Shown: piece after piece, positions 22,146 to 34,779 of the stretch
Layout of the letters: each line of letters starts with the position of its first letter
Numbering within the stretch: position 1 is the first letter of the stretch
From: Gonatopus flavifemur
Lineage: Eukaryota; Arthropoda; Insecta; Hymenoptera; Dryinidae
Length of the DNA stretch: 64,000 nucleotides
Reading direction: 5' to 3'
Assembly (NCBI GenBank): GCA_018340375.1
Contig: JAFFJZ010000001.1
Location: 12,914,001-12,978,000 of the forward strand
Translations under genes and position numbers: made by a program
Notes under the pieces: generated by a model
The model's database searches: none
Told to the model about the DNA's origin: nothing
Seen by the model: only the letters and a program-made list of their open reading frames with translations

Positions 22146-23669
22146 CCCATGTGGAAATAGCCAGAGTTGACAAATGGCGTGGTACTGACGAGGTTGTATT
22201 TGCCAAAGTTCGGCAAAAACAACTGTGCCTTTTCAGAATCATTACCGTTTTTCAACTGTCGCCCAACATTCGCAAGATTTCAGACGGTATTGACTCGCGT
22301 GGACAGACGGTATAGGGTCAGTATCGAATGAATACTGTCTGGACAATACCCAGGATGTAGAGAAACGGTACCGTGCCAGTATTCAGCCAGTCGGTATTAT
22401 CATGCCATATGTACAACAGACGGCAATGTGGCAATATTGATATAACTCTGGCTGATTACAAAATCGGTAGTGAACTCACGTTAAAATCACCATCTTGGCA
22501 ACTTGGCTATTGTAGTAAGCCGGAGTCACGCCGGTACTGAGCCAGAGTTGGTATTATCATACTATATGTGTGTCAGACAGCAATGTGCCAGGAATGATAT
22601 GACTTTGGCTGACTACAAAATCGATAGTCGATTGATGTTGAAATTATGATCTTGACAACTCGGCTGTTGTGGTCAGCCGGAGTCGTGCCAGCATTGAGCC
22701 AGAGTTGGTATGATCATTCAATACGTTCGATAGAGAACAATGAACCAGTGTTGGTAGAATCTTGTTTCACTACGGGGTCTATGATAAGTTGTGTGACTTC
22801 AAGGGAATTAGTACAATAAATGGGAATTTAAGTGGTCCGTTGTCAACTCGGAGATCAGCTGATGTGATAGAGACTCTGTTTCTCACTCGGAGGTCCCGGT
22901 TTCAATCCTTGCCCAGTGAACTTTCATGAAACCACTCCCAAAGCGTCTTTCTCAGATAACGGTGATGAGAAAAATAGATTCACAAAGTTTTGAAAGTTCA
23001 AATTCAATGTATTTTATTTTTTTACTTGAAATGTAACTCCGGGGATCTCTAATTACCAGCACTGTGCCAGTACTGGGTCGGGTCTGAATTCCTACATAGG
23101 ATGTATTATTTTGACTCTCTACCACTTCTCATCCAGGTATGGCAGAACAATTGGTTCTGTTGTCATGTCAGAGTTCCGCCATAGTTAGCTCACATTAAAA
23201 ATCGGTACCGACGCTGTTGTAAATGTTCTACTGGCCCTTATGTAAAATGATGTTATCATTTTGACTATTTGCCAGTATCGTCGATTCAACTGGCCCTGTA
23301 CTGGTAAGTTTAGATTTGCCAGTATTGGCAACTTTGACAACAGCAATGAGCCAGTACTGGCCCATGTTCTCATTTCACATGGCACACAACCGGGCTAGAA
23401 CGGGCATAATCCTATACCCAGTACTGGCAAAACAACCGGGCCTTTCGGAATGCCAGAGGTTCACCATGGCAGGCTCATATATAACGCCAGTACTGATACA
23501 GTTGTAAATATTATACTGGCCCTTACGTGAAATTATGTTATCATTTTGACTACTTGTCAGTACCGTCGATTCAACTGCCCCTGTACTGGTAAGTTGGGAT
23601 TTGCCAGTACTGGCAACTCTGGCACCAGTACTGAGCCAGTAGCGGCCCATGTTTCCATTTCCACATGGG
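22146..23669. mobile_element. Non-autonomous element, CCCATGTGGAAAT termini, CCAGTACTGG-type array (copy 2)
   Basis: The left end CCCATGTGGAAAT and right end ATTTCCACATGGG are a perfect 13-bp inverted pair 1.5 kb apart. The interior is full of GCCAGTACTGG-type palindromes and has internal direct duplications. Examples are AGTTGGTATTATCAT near 22545, with relatives near 22390 and 22705, and an ATTATACTGGCCCTTACGTG-like block near 23225 and 23510. No clear target duplication is seen (flanks GC and TG). A tRNA-like patch lies inside at about 22850-22920. Confidence 0.7.
22850..22922 (+). repeat. Degenerate tRNA-like sequence
   Basis: AGATCAGCTGATGTGATAGA (A-box-like) is followed by CACTCGGAGGTCCCGG and a B-box-like GGTTTCAATCC. 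It lies within the CCCATGTGG element. This is probably a captured tRNA- or SINE-derived piece, not a working tRNA. Confidence 0.4.
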
Positions 23670-26600
23670 TGTTTGCATCTTAATTTCAGACAATGCTTTT
23701 TCCATTGTGTCGGCGATTGTTTTTTTGGCTTAATTCGTTTGCATCATAGATTCAGTCATGAAATCAGCTAAATTTAAGACTTTATTTTTACAGTGTACCC
23801 TCTGATTTCAAAATATGACAAGGTATCAACCTTCCAAACTAGCAAATTCATTGTCATAAGATGAACAATTCACGCCAAAATTCAAATGCTTGTCGTCAAA
23901 TCATATACTGAAAATTTCACTGAAAAAATGTATGTTGTAAACATCTTGAAGGTTCAAAGGGAATGTCATCGCAACACATAGAGAGATCAGAACTAAACCT
24001 GGCGTCGGGTATTAAAAATTTCAACTGGTTGTCCTCTGATTTTCTTTGGCCTTGAGTGACATACGACTTTCCTAGGTTCCATCGACATGTGTCACCCCAT
24101 ACGAGGTATGACGAAATAAACAATCCAACATAACGTTCCGAATTGTACAATCTTTAATAAATCATTATTTCACACTCAACTTTATCATTTGAGAGTTTCA
24201 GAACCTCATTATATTTTTGTGACATTATCGAGAAAACGAAACCCAGAGACAGAATAATTTTCTCAAATGAATTCACAGCGCATGATTCACAGACTGATAT
24301 TAAGTGGAGAAAATACAATCTTCCCGGTAATAATTTGTTGTCCAGTCTCATTTAACGACGAAGACTTTTCATTGAACAATGTAAGGAGAACAAGTTCTCT
24401 TTCGGTGTCCCTGATACTCGTTCACAACTTACCCACACCAACTCACACTAGTCTACACGCAGGAAGCAATTCATGCGAGTGCGGGACACTCGAAGATTTG
24501 CTTAACAAATTGCTAATTATTACCAGCGGGTAGTTACATTGTTCCCGATCATCTCGGTTCGTCCCTTTTATTTTCAGTTGGATGTCGTCGTCGTCGTCGT
24601 TGTCGTCGCTAAACGCGAAAGTGGTCAAGACTCATTGTACATGCAAAGTGCATGCGAGTTTCAAATCGAGCAAACAGAATTCCTCGTTACACACGATTTC
24701 TTATTAAATGATTAAATTATTGAAACCCAGAACATTAATACACGAAGAACTAATTATCCGCGATACGTCGGACCAGAAATTTCAATGAAAACGTAACCAA
24801 TTTCTGGTACACGATCTTCGTGATGTTCCAACCCTTTGAGAACTCGAAACTCTTCATTCTCGTTCTTCTATTTTTCGTCTTCCATTATTTTTCTCTTGGT
24901 CGAGAGAAGAGGATATATCCAGGCGGCGTCTGGGCGCGCGCCCGCTGGTATGTCTGGCATTTTCGGCCAGCTATATGGACAATGGTAAAAATATTGTCCA
25001 CGAGAGATCGAGGGATCTCGTCTCTATCGCATCTACGAGTATCGATGAATGAAAATAATCAACCAACGGGAGGAATCGTGTCGCGGATGAAGGAATTTTT
25101 TCAATTTCCAGTACAAGTTTTCCATAACGATGGAAACGAATGAAGGATTGTTCGAATCGCAAGAAGGACGAAATATAATCTGTCGAGCACACGCGACCGT
25201 AGAGATTCCTATCTGAAGTTGATAAATTACTGTCCCTACTCGACTGTCCCCTCTCTCTTTCTTTTTCTCTTGACTCTTTGCCATAAGTTGCTCCTCTCTC
25301 TTTCACAACCAGGACACACGGGTTCTTCTTCTTCTTCTGCTTCTTTTTATCGTTATTCCTTTTTCTTCTCTTTATTTTACATTTTCTCCCGTCCGCTTTC
25401 TGCTTCTTCTCTTCCTAACTTCTTGGGGCACCTTGCCCCGGAGCAGCAACCGAGCTCGCCTTAATATTAATTTGCCCCTCCATTGTCCACTTTTATTACA
25501 CACATATCTTACGGATTTTTATTTTTATTATTGTCCTCTACTTCCTTCTCTTTCTCTCTCTCTCTCTTTCTCTCTCTGCTTCGTGCGTGTACGAACGTGG
25601 GAGCTTTTAGGTTTTGTTTCACTTTTTATTTATTATTTCCCGTACTCGCTCGTATATAGATTGGATACCATTACGGTGATTACCGATGGAAAGAATTTTT
25701 AATGAACACTCGAAAGCCAGTTGAACCATAGAAATTTGACGTTCCGTTGGAAAAGAGTGGGATGGTAAATTTTTTATTACATACGTATATATAGAATATA
25801 TATATATATCTGTATAAAAGTAACGTACATCCGTGGCTTATCTTTCCATCTTTTTCGCATAAACGGAAACATATATCCAAAAGTTGATGGCTGTCGTTGA
25901 ATGTCTAGAATGGAGACATTGCCTCGATGAATTTTATGATTCGAAAGGGATGAGAGGGTAGAGCGCAACATCTTTCGAATTTGTATTCTATTTGTCGCAA
26001 GTGTTCCTTTGTTGGATTGATAATATTAATCATGAGAATCAAATGAACACGATGGAATATTCTCCAAGACGGAAATAAAATATTCACCAGCCGAGTTTTA
26101 ATTATGAACCAACTTGTACCAACTTGTTCTCATTTTCTTGTGTTTTAATTACGAACTGATTATATTTTTCTTTAGATCCACCAAGTATGTGTGTCTGTAT
26201 GCATCTTGTATATACAAATACACCCCAAAGCGTGAGTAAACAAGTGAATGATTATGTAAATACGGTGTTGTTATCACGCCGAGTAAAACTGAGCTGGTAG
26301 ACATGTTTTAATAATTTATTATTCTTTGTTGTATATTACTCTCTCGGACGGTGAAATTCTTACAAAAGAACAAAAAGAACCAAACCAAAGTTGCCTCTTT
26401 TAATTACTACACGTAATTAAAGCACCGTTGTTGCGTTGCCTAGGGATTAAAAATACTTCCCCCTTTCTTTTCCTCTTCCCTCGTTCGGATCTCTTTCCTT
26501 TAAAAACTTTGTTCATTCATTTATATTACGTCTTTGACTGTAATCGGGTTGTAAGAAGAGTTTAAAAGAGTCCCAGATTGTTTATTCATATTTCGTTGAT

Positions 26601-28390
26601 GAGATTGTGAATTATAAACAGTTGAATCGAAGTATATATCGCTAGGGGAAAATTATGAACACGTTTGTCATCTGTATACAGGGAATTGTAATTAATTGAT
26701 TTAATTCAACGTAGTAAATGAAGTGAGCGGTAGACCTCATATGAGGGCGTATTCCCCTATCTTTTCAATAACACGTATACACTAACACATTGTGGACTTG
26801 GTTAATGGGTTGACGAGACTTCCGTATAATGCGGCTAATTCACAAGACGAAAGATAAGGATGTTATCTTCGGTTATCGAGTTTGCCACGATCTACTTGAG
26901 TGGCGTATAGGCTCTATTAACGTTCTTCCCATTCACTCAAATTGGCTGGATCACTTATTTCGTCCAACCCTTCGCATATTGCCATCTCCCATCAACCATA
27001 GGGGGTGGTTTTCCTATCTCCATCGGTGAGGTATACACGCATGTGGTACATACGGTTATTTCTATAAGGGGATGAATTATTCGAATAACCCGCATAGCTG
27101 TAACGAAAGAAGCAGTGTTTATTTTGAAAACAGAATTATACTCATCGTAAGAAATATATTTCCCAATTATACCGGTGATGAATTATTCAATCAATTTTAA
27201 AGTGTCAAAGGAACTCAATTCTACCCCGGAGAAAAATCATTTTATATATTTTAATATGATAATATGCAATAATTGAATATTCACTCCATAAAATTGACGT
27301 TGGAGGGATTTTAAAATTATGGTGGAAAATTGAATTGAAGATTCATTGAGAATATATTGGCTAGCATAGAAGCAGTTGTTTTTAAGATATTTGGAAAGTC
27401 TGTGTATATACAAAATACACAAATAGTTAGTCAACGGAGAAGAAACAGGAAAGAAAGACGGGAAAGGGTACGGAGTCGCTTTGCTCGCATAAATCTCGCG
27501 TATTTGGCGGCTTGGCGTGGCGTGGAGCGCCATGACGGCTTCTAACGATATATTCTGATATAATTAAAACAATAAATAAGATGGCGTCCAACCGTGAGCA
27601 ACAGGGGTCGAACTCTAGCTTCATCTTTCCCCCTTGTCCCTCTTTCCCTTTTCTCAACTCCTTTCTCTTTCTTCTCCTTCTGCTTATTCTTGTTTTTCTT
27701 TTCCCACATGTATGTGGTTTCTCTCTTTCTCCTCAAACATATCCACACACGCGACCCCTGTGTACGTATACGCCTGTATTATACGTATATCCATCTTTCA
27801 TGCTCGTCGGAAATCAGGGGACGTTACACGTATACTCATGTACATGTTACCTGTTGAAAATAACTAGAGCGTCTTCAGGCGCATACATCACATTCAGAAA
27901 TACCACTCGTAACGTGTCTCGCCGTAACGCTACACGTCTAACGAATGTAAGCAATATGAATCATGATTCGTGAATGATATATTCCCATTCATAGTTCGTT
28001 CAAATTGTTCACATTCCACCATCTAAAACGATATTTTTCAACGAAATCGAATCGCCCAAATTGATTAGAATAACGGGCTGTTGTTATCCGGTTTGATATT
28101 GAATGTTCTTTTAACGCGAGAGGATTTGAAATGAATTATAAATCATCAGAATTGTGAATTGGGAAATTCCGTATCTCCCGCCATCAATTTTGTCTCCGTA
28201 CTCGATATTTCAATAGCCACTCACTTAGCTATCACAGTGAGAAATTTAGCTGATGAAGCGGAAATATTACAGCTGAATTTCCAAATAAAAATCAACAATT
28301 GATTCTGCGGACGCATAGCTTTGCTCCAGACTGCGCCCAGATCACTCTGATCATCGATATGAGAATTCACTAATACTTTTTTCCAACACG
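23670..28390. other. Largely unique sequence, no gene recognised
   Basis: No assignable exon or repeat family. Simple-sequence patches include a GTC trinucleotide run at 24584-24610, CTT/TC-rich tracts at 25315-25580, TA runs near 25785-25815 and a pyrimidine-rich stretch at 27610-27740. The longest frame (27581-27973) is driven by the pyrimidine tract. This block could be intergenic or intronic host DNA. Confidence 0.45.
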
Positions 28391-28689
28391 CACGGAAAGA
28401 CCGGATCTATTAATATTTGAAGAGAATTTATCAATGTTCAGAAATATGACTGTAAATTTAGGGAAAAAGAGGATCGCTGGAAAATATTCGTAGTGAGTCT
28501 ACCAAAAATTTGTAGTCAAAATATTAACAGTTGATAGTTTTATTGATATTCTTCACAGTAGAACTATGAATTGTTAATACATCGACCACGAATTTTTAGT
28601 AGACTCACTATGAATATTTTTCAACGATCCTCGTTTTCCCTAAATTGACAGTCATTTTTCTAAATATTAATAGACCTGGTCTTTCCGTG
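28391..28689. mobile_element. Foldback MITE with CACGGAAAGACC termini
   Basis: CACGGAAAGACC at the left faces GGTCTTTCCGTG at the right, and the arms stay complementary for over 100 bp (ATTAATATTT/AAATATTAAT, TTAGGGAAAA/TTTTCCCTAA, AGTGAGTCTAC/GTAGACTCACT). Flanks are CG and TG, compatible with a 2-bp duplication in which CpG decayed to TpG. No coding capacity. Confidence 0.85.
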
Positions 28690-28889
28690 TGGAACCAAGA
28701 TTGGCGAAAAAGTGGCTTAAGCTTGTGCCAAAACTGCCGCACAGCCGTTCAGGTTCAGCGTAATCATTGCCAATTGACGGCGCAACATTCATCTATTTCA
28801 TTCAGTCAATAATTGGCCCAAGGTTTGCATGAATTTGTTCCATTCCTAAATAGATATTGAGACCAACCAATTCACTAATTACCAATAAT

Positions 28890-29825
28890 CCCATAAGGGG
28901 AAGCCCCGATAATGTAAACACAGTCAATAATCGGCCCATGTATGGCTACCATTAAATGGCTAACAATGGATTCACATCATTGGCACAAATGTGGCCCACC
29001 ACTGGCTGATGAGAAAGGCCAGTAATGAAAAGAGCCGATAATCAGCCGATGTACGGCTATGGTAAACGGCCAACAATTGATTCCCCGTTACTTGCTGAAA
29101 TATGTTCTCCTACTAAGTGAAATGGATTTCAAAGTTGAATATATTGTATTCGTAATCACCCGTGAAGAAAGTTTGTTTTGGCCTTATTTCTATTACGCTG
29201 AATGAATAATTCACATCCATGAAATACGTTTGACATGATTCAAATGAATCCTTATTTATATAGATAATCAATTACTTTCTCATGTAAATAACAAAAAATT
29301 TGAAGGAATAAGCAACCGAATTCAACTGATTCATCGAGAGTGCTTTTGACTCATATAATTTTATATTTGAGATTGTGGAAATGTCGGGCATGCAAATCTA
29401 TTTGGAAAAAAAACATCCATTTCTGATCTTGTGAAAATTGGGATGACAAATTTCCCTAAAACAAAAACGTGTTTTGGGTCACACTTAACCACTCATTTGA
29501 ACTAATACTGAATCGATTATTCTGAAACGCAGGCATATCACTATTGGATATCATTATCATTATGCCCCAGTAATCTGTCATTGATGGCTGACACTCGAAC
29601 ATTATCCCGAAATTTCTGGCCATAACTCGGGATCGTTTAGCCCCATTACTGGGCCAATCAAGAATTTTATACATGGCCCATTATTTATTGCCATTACTGG
29701 ACACACGTTATCATCCAGCAATTAACCATTGATGAGCCATTAATGGGTGTCATTGACGGGTGAAGAACGCCGTTTGTGGTGCAGTACCGTGCCATCATTG
29801 GGCTAATTGATGAACCCTGTATGGG
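28890..29825. mobile_element. MITE-like repeat R1 copy 2 (uninterrupted)
   Basis: The ends CCCATAAGG and CCTGTATGGG are flanked by AT on both sides. The 936 bp align nearly throughout with the outer parts of 16521-21206. The single TAA at 29265-29267, in TATAGATAATCAATTAC, is the unoccupied equivalent of the CMC-like insertion site. A minus-strand frame here has a near-identical counterpart in the first copy because the DNA is duplicated, not because it is a gene. Confidence 0.88.
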
Positions 29826-30014
29826 ATGGTGCAGCATAGTCAGACTCGTTTTAATTTCCCGTTGGAAGGGACAGTCTCCGGGGGGCCTTATCTGCGGTGG
29901 GGTTTTCGATCCGTACCCCATGATTGGAAAAATTTTCAAAATCATATACAACTTACATATCAAATATATTGAATTATATACGAATTATATATAATTTTGC
30001 AATTTTTGTAATTC

Positions 30015-30240
30015 CAGAGTATGATGATCTTCATCTTATCTTGCGAAATATTCTCAAAAGATATCTCAGAAGACATTTTCAAGCTATCGGATTATGTTGC
30101 GTAAGACATTTTTCATGTATCTTTAAGATAACTTGACGAGAAAATCTTGAGATATCTCAAGATCCATTTAGAAGGATATCTTAGAGATATTTTCGTATTT
30201 ATTAGGATCAAATACAATCTTGCCAGTGCCAAATCATTCG
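30015..30240. repeat. AAGATATC-type palindrome array fragment
   Basis: Short words such as AGATATCT, AAGACATTTT and CTTGAGATATCTCAAG recur in both orientations. No clear ends. Same sequence class as 810-1660. Confidence 0.55.
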
Positions 30241-30475
30241 TCAACTGCGGCTCTTTTCACATGGGTAGCTTTGAGTTAGAGCCCATATTTCGATCAATAT
30301 TACCTAATGTTATACTCTTTATTTTCACACGGAAAAATTCAGTAAAACTTAGCTAAATTTCAATAATTATATACAGCGCACATATTAATCTTTCACTAGA
30401 CATATTGGTCATCAACTAAACATATGCTCAAACTTTCTACGAATCTTCTAATGTTTCTAACTTCTTACGCTATTT
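30241..30475. other. Unassigned spacer
   Basis: Contains CACATGGG at 30258 and CACACGGAAAAATT near 30326, both resembling isolated element ends without partners. Confidence 0.3.
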
Positions 30476-30479
30476 TGGT

Positions 30480-30890
30480 AGCGTTGTTTTGAAAATACAT
30501 TTTTAAGTATCTTAAAGATATCTCGCAATTTCGAAGATTTCTTGCAAAAGTCTCAAAGATGTCTTCGAAAGGTCTAAAAGATGTATTAGGCGATAAATTT
30601 CGACGAGTTCGAAATATCTCAAGAAGGTCTTGCGGAATATATGTTTTCCTCAGATTTTTTGGAAACATATTTTAGACATCTTACAGATATCTATTAGATG
30701 TTTGATTAAAAAAATACTAAATAAATTCAAACAAAATTTTCAAAGATTCTTCATAGCTCAAAAATTGTCATGGATGGATCTCCAACGTCCAGTTGATAAG
30801 ATATCTTGAAGATATATTTTGAAAGACATTTTCAAGATATGTCAAGAAATATCTAAAAGATGTCTTGGAGATGTTCATGTTTATTGGGTT
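30480..30890. repeat. AAGATATC-type palindrome array with one preserved end
   Basis: A dense array of AGATATCT/AGATGTCTT words runs to a right end reading CATGTTTATTGGG at about 30878-30890. This is the same terminus type (GTTTATTGGG) as the 59756-60411 element and the array at 53440-53696. The left end is not identified. Confidence 0.6.
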
Positions 30891-31180
30891 TAGGTTATTT
30901 TAAAAACCGATATAATCAGGATGCAATCAATAGAAAACCGATCAATCCAACCTACACAGCACGCAATTCTTGAAGATATCTAAAAGAATACTCAATTAAG
31001 AAATCTTCAAAAACGTTCTTGAAGAGTTGTTGGAGATATTTCTCCCTCGTTAGAGGAAAGCTTTGTGATCGTTTCGAGGGACCAACAATTTTTTTGGCTC
31101 CAAACTCAAATTCTCTCAGACCAAAATGTTCCTCAGAGCTCAAGGAGTAATTCTGGTTCCGTGTCTGTCTGGATGGGAAC
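30891..31180. other. Unassigned spacer
   Basis: No gene or repeat boundary recognised. Confidence 0.3.
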
Positions 31181-32140
31181 TATTCTGCGACCGCGCACAT
31201 CTTTTCTTCCTATTATCCGATCGTCATGGAATTTTGACCGCAGTTGGAACCAGAGCTGATAGTGGTCCCATATACGTTTCAACCTGATTCTTACAGGAGA
31301 ACGGCAGGGGCGAAGAAAAATGTTATGAAAAAATCATGATTTTGCGACCGCGTATATCTTCGCTTCCTATTATCCGATTGCAATCAAACTTATACCACGT
31401 TATAGTGATGATCCGATAGTGGTCCCGTATGAGTTTGATCCTAATCGATTGGAAACTGTGGGAAAATTTTTGTTTCCCGAGTCACATTATTTGACAATAT
31501 TTTGAAAGCATGCCTTCCTCATGTTGGTATCATCCAAATGCCATGAAACTTGGAATATAATCAGTTTACAGGGGGTTAGTTGTATTGTGTGAATTTCAAA
31601 CAAATCGGAATTGAAGGAAGGAAGTGGTAAGCACTGAGCTTCGAAACAAAATTTGAAAATTTCGTAAACATCGTTATCATGCGGATAACTCCCATTCCTA
31701 TCATCCAATTCTCATGAAATTCCCACCACAGTTTTATGCAGTGTGGATCGCAGTCCTATATAAATTTCAACCTGATTCTCCAAGAAAAACGGGAGAGGGA
31801 AAGAAAAGATGTTATTGAAAACTGTGATTTTGCGACCGAGCATGTCTTCGCTTCCTGTCATCCGGTCAGAATGAAATTTCTACCACGTTCTGATTGTGAT
31901 TCGATAGTGTTCCCACATGAGTTCCATCCCAATGGGTTGAAAACTGGGGGAAATTTTCTTTTGCGATCCGCGTTATTTGACAATATTTTGAAAACATGCT
32001 TCCCCTATGTTCCTATCATCCAAATGCCATATAATCTCGAACATATCCAATCTCGGAAGCATTAGTTGTGCGGTGTAAATTTCAAGCAAATCGGAAGCGA
32101 GGGGAGGACAGGGTAAGCATCAAGCTGTGAAACAGTATTT
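31181..32140. repeat. Tandem repeat, main period ~488 bp
   Basis: TTTGCGACCG at 31341 recurs at 31829, and the following blocks recur in register: CTTCGCTTCCT, ATCCGAT/GTGATTCGATAGTG, TTATTTGACAATATTTTGAAA and ATCCAAATGCCAT. A shorter related unit with TCTGCGACCGCG starts near 31188. No coding potential is evident in any frame across both units. Confidence 0.8.
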
Positions 32141-32159
32141 TTCCCAACAATAATGAGGA

Positions 32160-32345
32160 GGCTCTGTGTCAATTGGCAGAGTTTTTTTCAGAAGTGTTGG
32201 AAAGATATGTTTTGAAAGATTGGTAAAAGATGTTTTGATTCAAGACATCTCCAAGAGGACCATACAAGATATCTGGTTTGAAAGATATCTTCTTGGAAGA
32301 CTTTAACAAAATCTGTTTAAGAAGATAGCTTGTCAGCATGTTTAG
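32160..32345. repeat. AAGATATC-type array fragment
   Basis: Words such as AAAGATATGTTTTGAAAGAT and AAGATATCTTCTTGGAAGAC occur in a short block. Ends not found. Confidence 0.5.
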
Positions 32346-32641
32346 GTTATGAATACCTAATCATATGAATTAGCATGAATAGCACTGAGAATGTGCCCTT
32401 TATTATAATCGAATTACAGATGTGATAAATTCGTTCACAAATCGAAAGTTTGAAAAATCTATATACATGCTAAGAGACTTGAAATTTTGCAGAAAGTACG
32501 ATTTTGTAATTGTTTAATACCCACGCTGGAATCAACGAACCTCCAAGACACGAATATTTTACAAATTACTGAACTTTTTCCGCTCAATTTTATGTACAGC
32601 CTTCAAGTAAATTCAAAAGGAATTCTCATTAATACTTATCA
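32346..32641. other. Unassigned spacer
   Basis: Contains CCCACGCTGGAATCAACGAA near 32521, resembling the left end of the element at 14219, but without an obvious partner. Confidence 0.3.
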
Positions 32642-33658
32642 CCCGTGTGGAAATTTTTCCGGACGTCCTGTATTGAATATAGGTCCCGTATGGGCTTATA
32701 TTGGGTATCCAAACTTAGGATGTTCTAACCTTAGCCACTAAGAAGCCCAGTCGGGTTGCTGATATTCAGCCTGATTTCTTTGAGTCAGGGACACTCATAT
32801 AAAGCCCATATGGGGCCACGTGACATTACCAATTTTTTTCCTGGTTCTAAAAATCTAGGCACACCACCTACAGCCTTGATAGGAGCTTGCGAGGCTTCCC
32901 GTATTCTCTCGAAGATCTTGATTCAAGTATATCTGTATATAACCCATGTAGAGCCAAGCTGTATTTTCAACGTTTTACCCGTTTTGAAAATTCTGAATGC
33001 ACCCAACTACAGCCTGCATTGGGTCTTGCCCTTATGTTAATTCCTTTTTTTGAATATAAACCTACTTGAAAAAGCAAATTTACTAAAATCGTGTTGGTAA
33101 TTTCGACTTTTTGCGGTGTATGCCCCCAAAAAAATATTTCATCCATGATTACTGTGTTCACACTGTCGGTGAACAATGTCAAGAAATCGGAAAAAACATC
33201 CCTTCATGGTTAATTCCAAGACTGAATGAGGCTGTTTTGTTTTTTGATACAGTCCGATAATATATGAACAAAGTAATGTTGGGTGAAATACCCGAATAGA
33301 ACTTGGAATCGCCTCATTCCAAGCCCTGTCTGGACTCAAGTCGAAGTGGTGTGGTTACAGATAGGGCCTTGGATAGCCCAATTTTCAATCGAGGAAGTTT
33401 CTTCCTTGCAATATTTATTCAATCTGATGATATTCGCAACAATTTATTATCATTTTAAAGCCCCTAGTTTCATCGCCTACATTAGCTTCATCATGGGTGT
33501 CCTACATAGGTACAAGTTGGGAATACTGTGCAGGCCCTAAAGATGAGTGCGTGACAATCCTGTCTAAGCCCTATAAGGGTAACCGAAACAGGGCTTGAAA
33601 TAAAACGAGGACGCCTAGTTTGGTCCAAACTGCCGCCAAGAATTAATTTCCACACGGG
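32642..33658. mobile_element. Non-autonomous element, CCCGTGTGGAAATT termini
   Basis: A perfect 14-bp inverted pair, CCCGTGTGGAAATT and AATTTCCACACGGG, bounds 1017 bp. Flanks are CA and TA, possibly a decayed 2-bp duplication. The termini resemble the CCCATGTGGAAAT ends of the 22146 element. The interior has GGGCTTATATTGGG / CCCATATGGGGCC-type words and no transposase. Confidence 0.75.
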
Positions 33659-34779
33659 TAATAAGTGAATATTCAACAACGATGAGATAGTAATAATTTA
33701 AGAAGATTCTGTGGTATCCACCGCCAACTTGTCTCACATTTGTTTATATAATAGCAGTTTTTCCAAAAGATCCCTTTCACTCAGGAAATTTACACCACTG
33801 ACACTATTTCACTATGTAATATTGACAATTCTAAGCATCAAAATTGATCTGTTTGTACAGGTCAGGTCACTGAAGCATAAGTACATACTACTGTGGGCAA
33901 AAAGTAAGGTGAATTTGTTTGTAAAATGAAAAATCTTCATTTATTCTTCTACATCAATTTCATCCCCTCCAAAGTAATCCCCTCTCCATAAAATACACTT
34001 ATGTCAACGTTTTTTCCAATCATCGGAACATGCTAAACAGTCCCTTTCCGGTATAGCCATCAGCGCCTTCTTCGATTCAGCTTTTATCTCCTCAATCGAC
34101 TCGAAACGCTTTTCCCGGAGTGGTCTCTTCAGTTTTGGGAATAGCCAGAAGTCACACAGAGCCAAATCAGGCGAATACGGTGGTTGCGGAACGATATGCG
34201 TCGAATTTTTGGCGAAATGGTCACCAAGACCGAGTTCAGTATGAGACGGTGCATTATCGTGATGCAAAAACCAAGAGTTGTTGGCCCATAATTCTGGTCT
34301 TTTTAGACGAATTGCTTCACGCAAACGACGCATAACGCTTAAATAATATTCCTTATTGACAGTTTGGCGAGGTGGAAGGAATCCATGGTGCACCACACCA
34401 CGAAAATCGAAAAAAACTGTCATCATGACCTTGATTTTTGAACGACTTTGACGTGCTCTTTTCGGTCCGGCCTCGCCTTTAGCACGATATTCGCTTGATT
34501 GGTCGGTTGTTTCAGGGTCGTAAGCATAAATCCAAGTCTCATCTCCCGTAATCATGCATTTGAGCTTGTCCTGATAGTCAGAAAGCATTGTTTCACACAC
34601 ATCAACGCGACGACTTTTTTGCAAGAAATTGAGCGTTTTCGGTACCAAACGAGACTTGACTTTTCGTAGGCCCAAATGGTCTTTCAAAATGGTTTTCACA
34701 GATCCTTCTGATATTCCGATCATATCAGTAAGGTCTCTAACAGTCAACCGATGATTTTTGAGCACTAATTCCTTCACTT

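Noticed and set aside
27581..27973. 130-codon frame with a hydrophobic, Phe/Leu-rich start resembling a signal or membrane segment
   Set aside because: The hydrophobic stretch is produced by a pyrimidine-rich tract, and neighbouring frames are equally open.
29456..29963. Minus-strand frames conserved between 20.8-21.0 kb and 29.5-29.7 kb
   Set aside because: Similarity reflects two copies of the R1 repeat; no protein family is recognisable.
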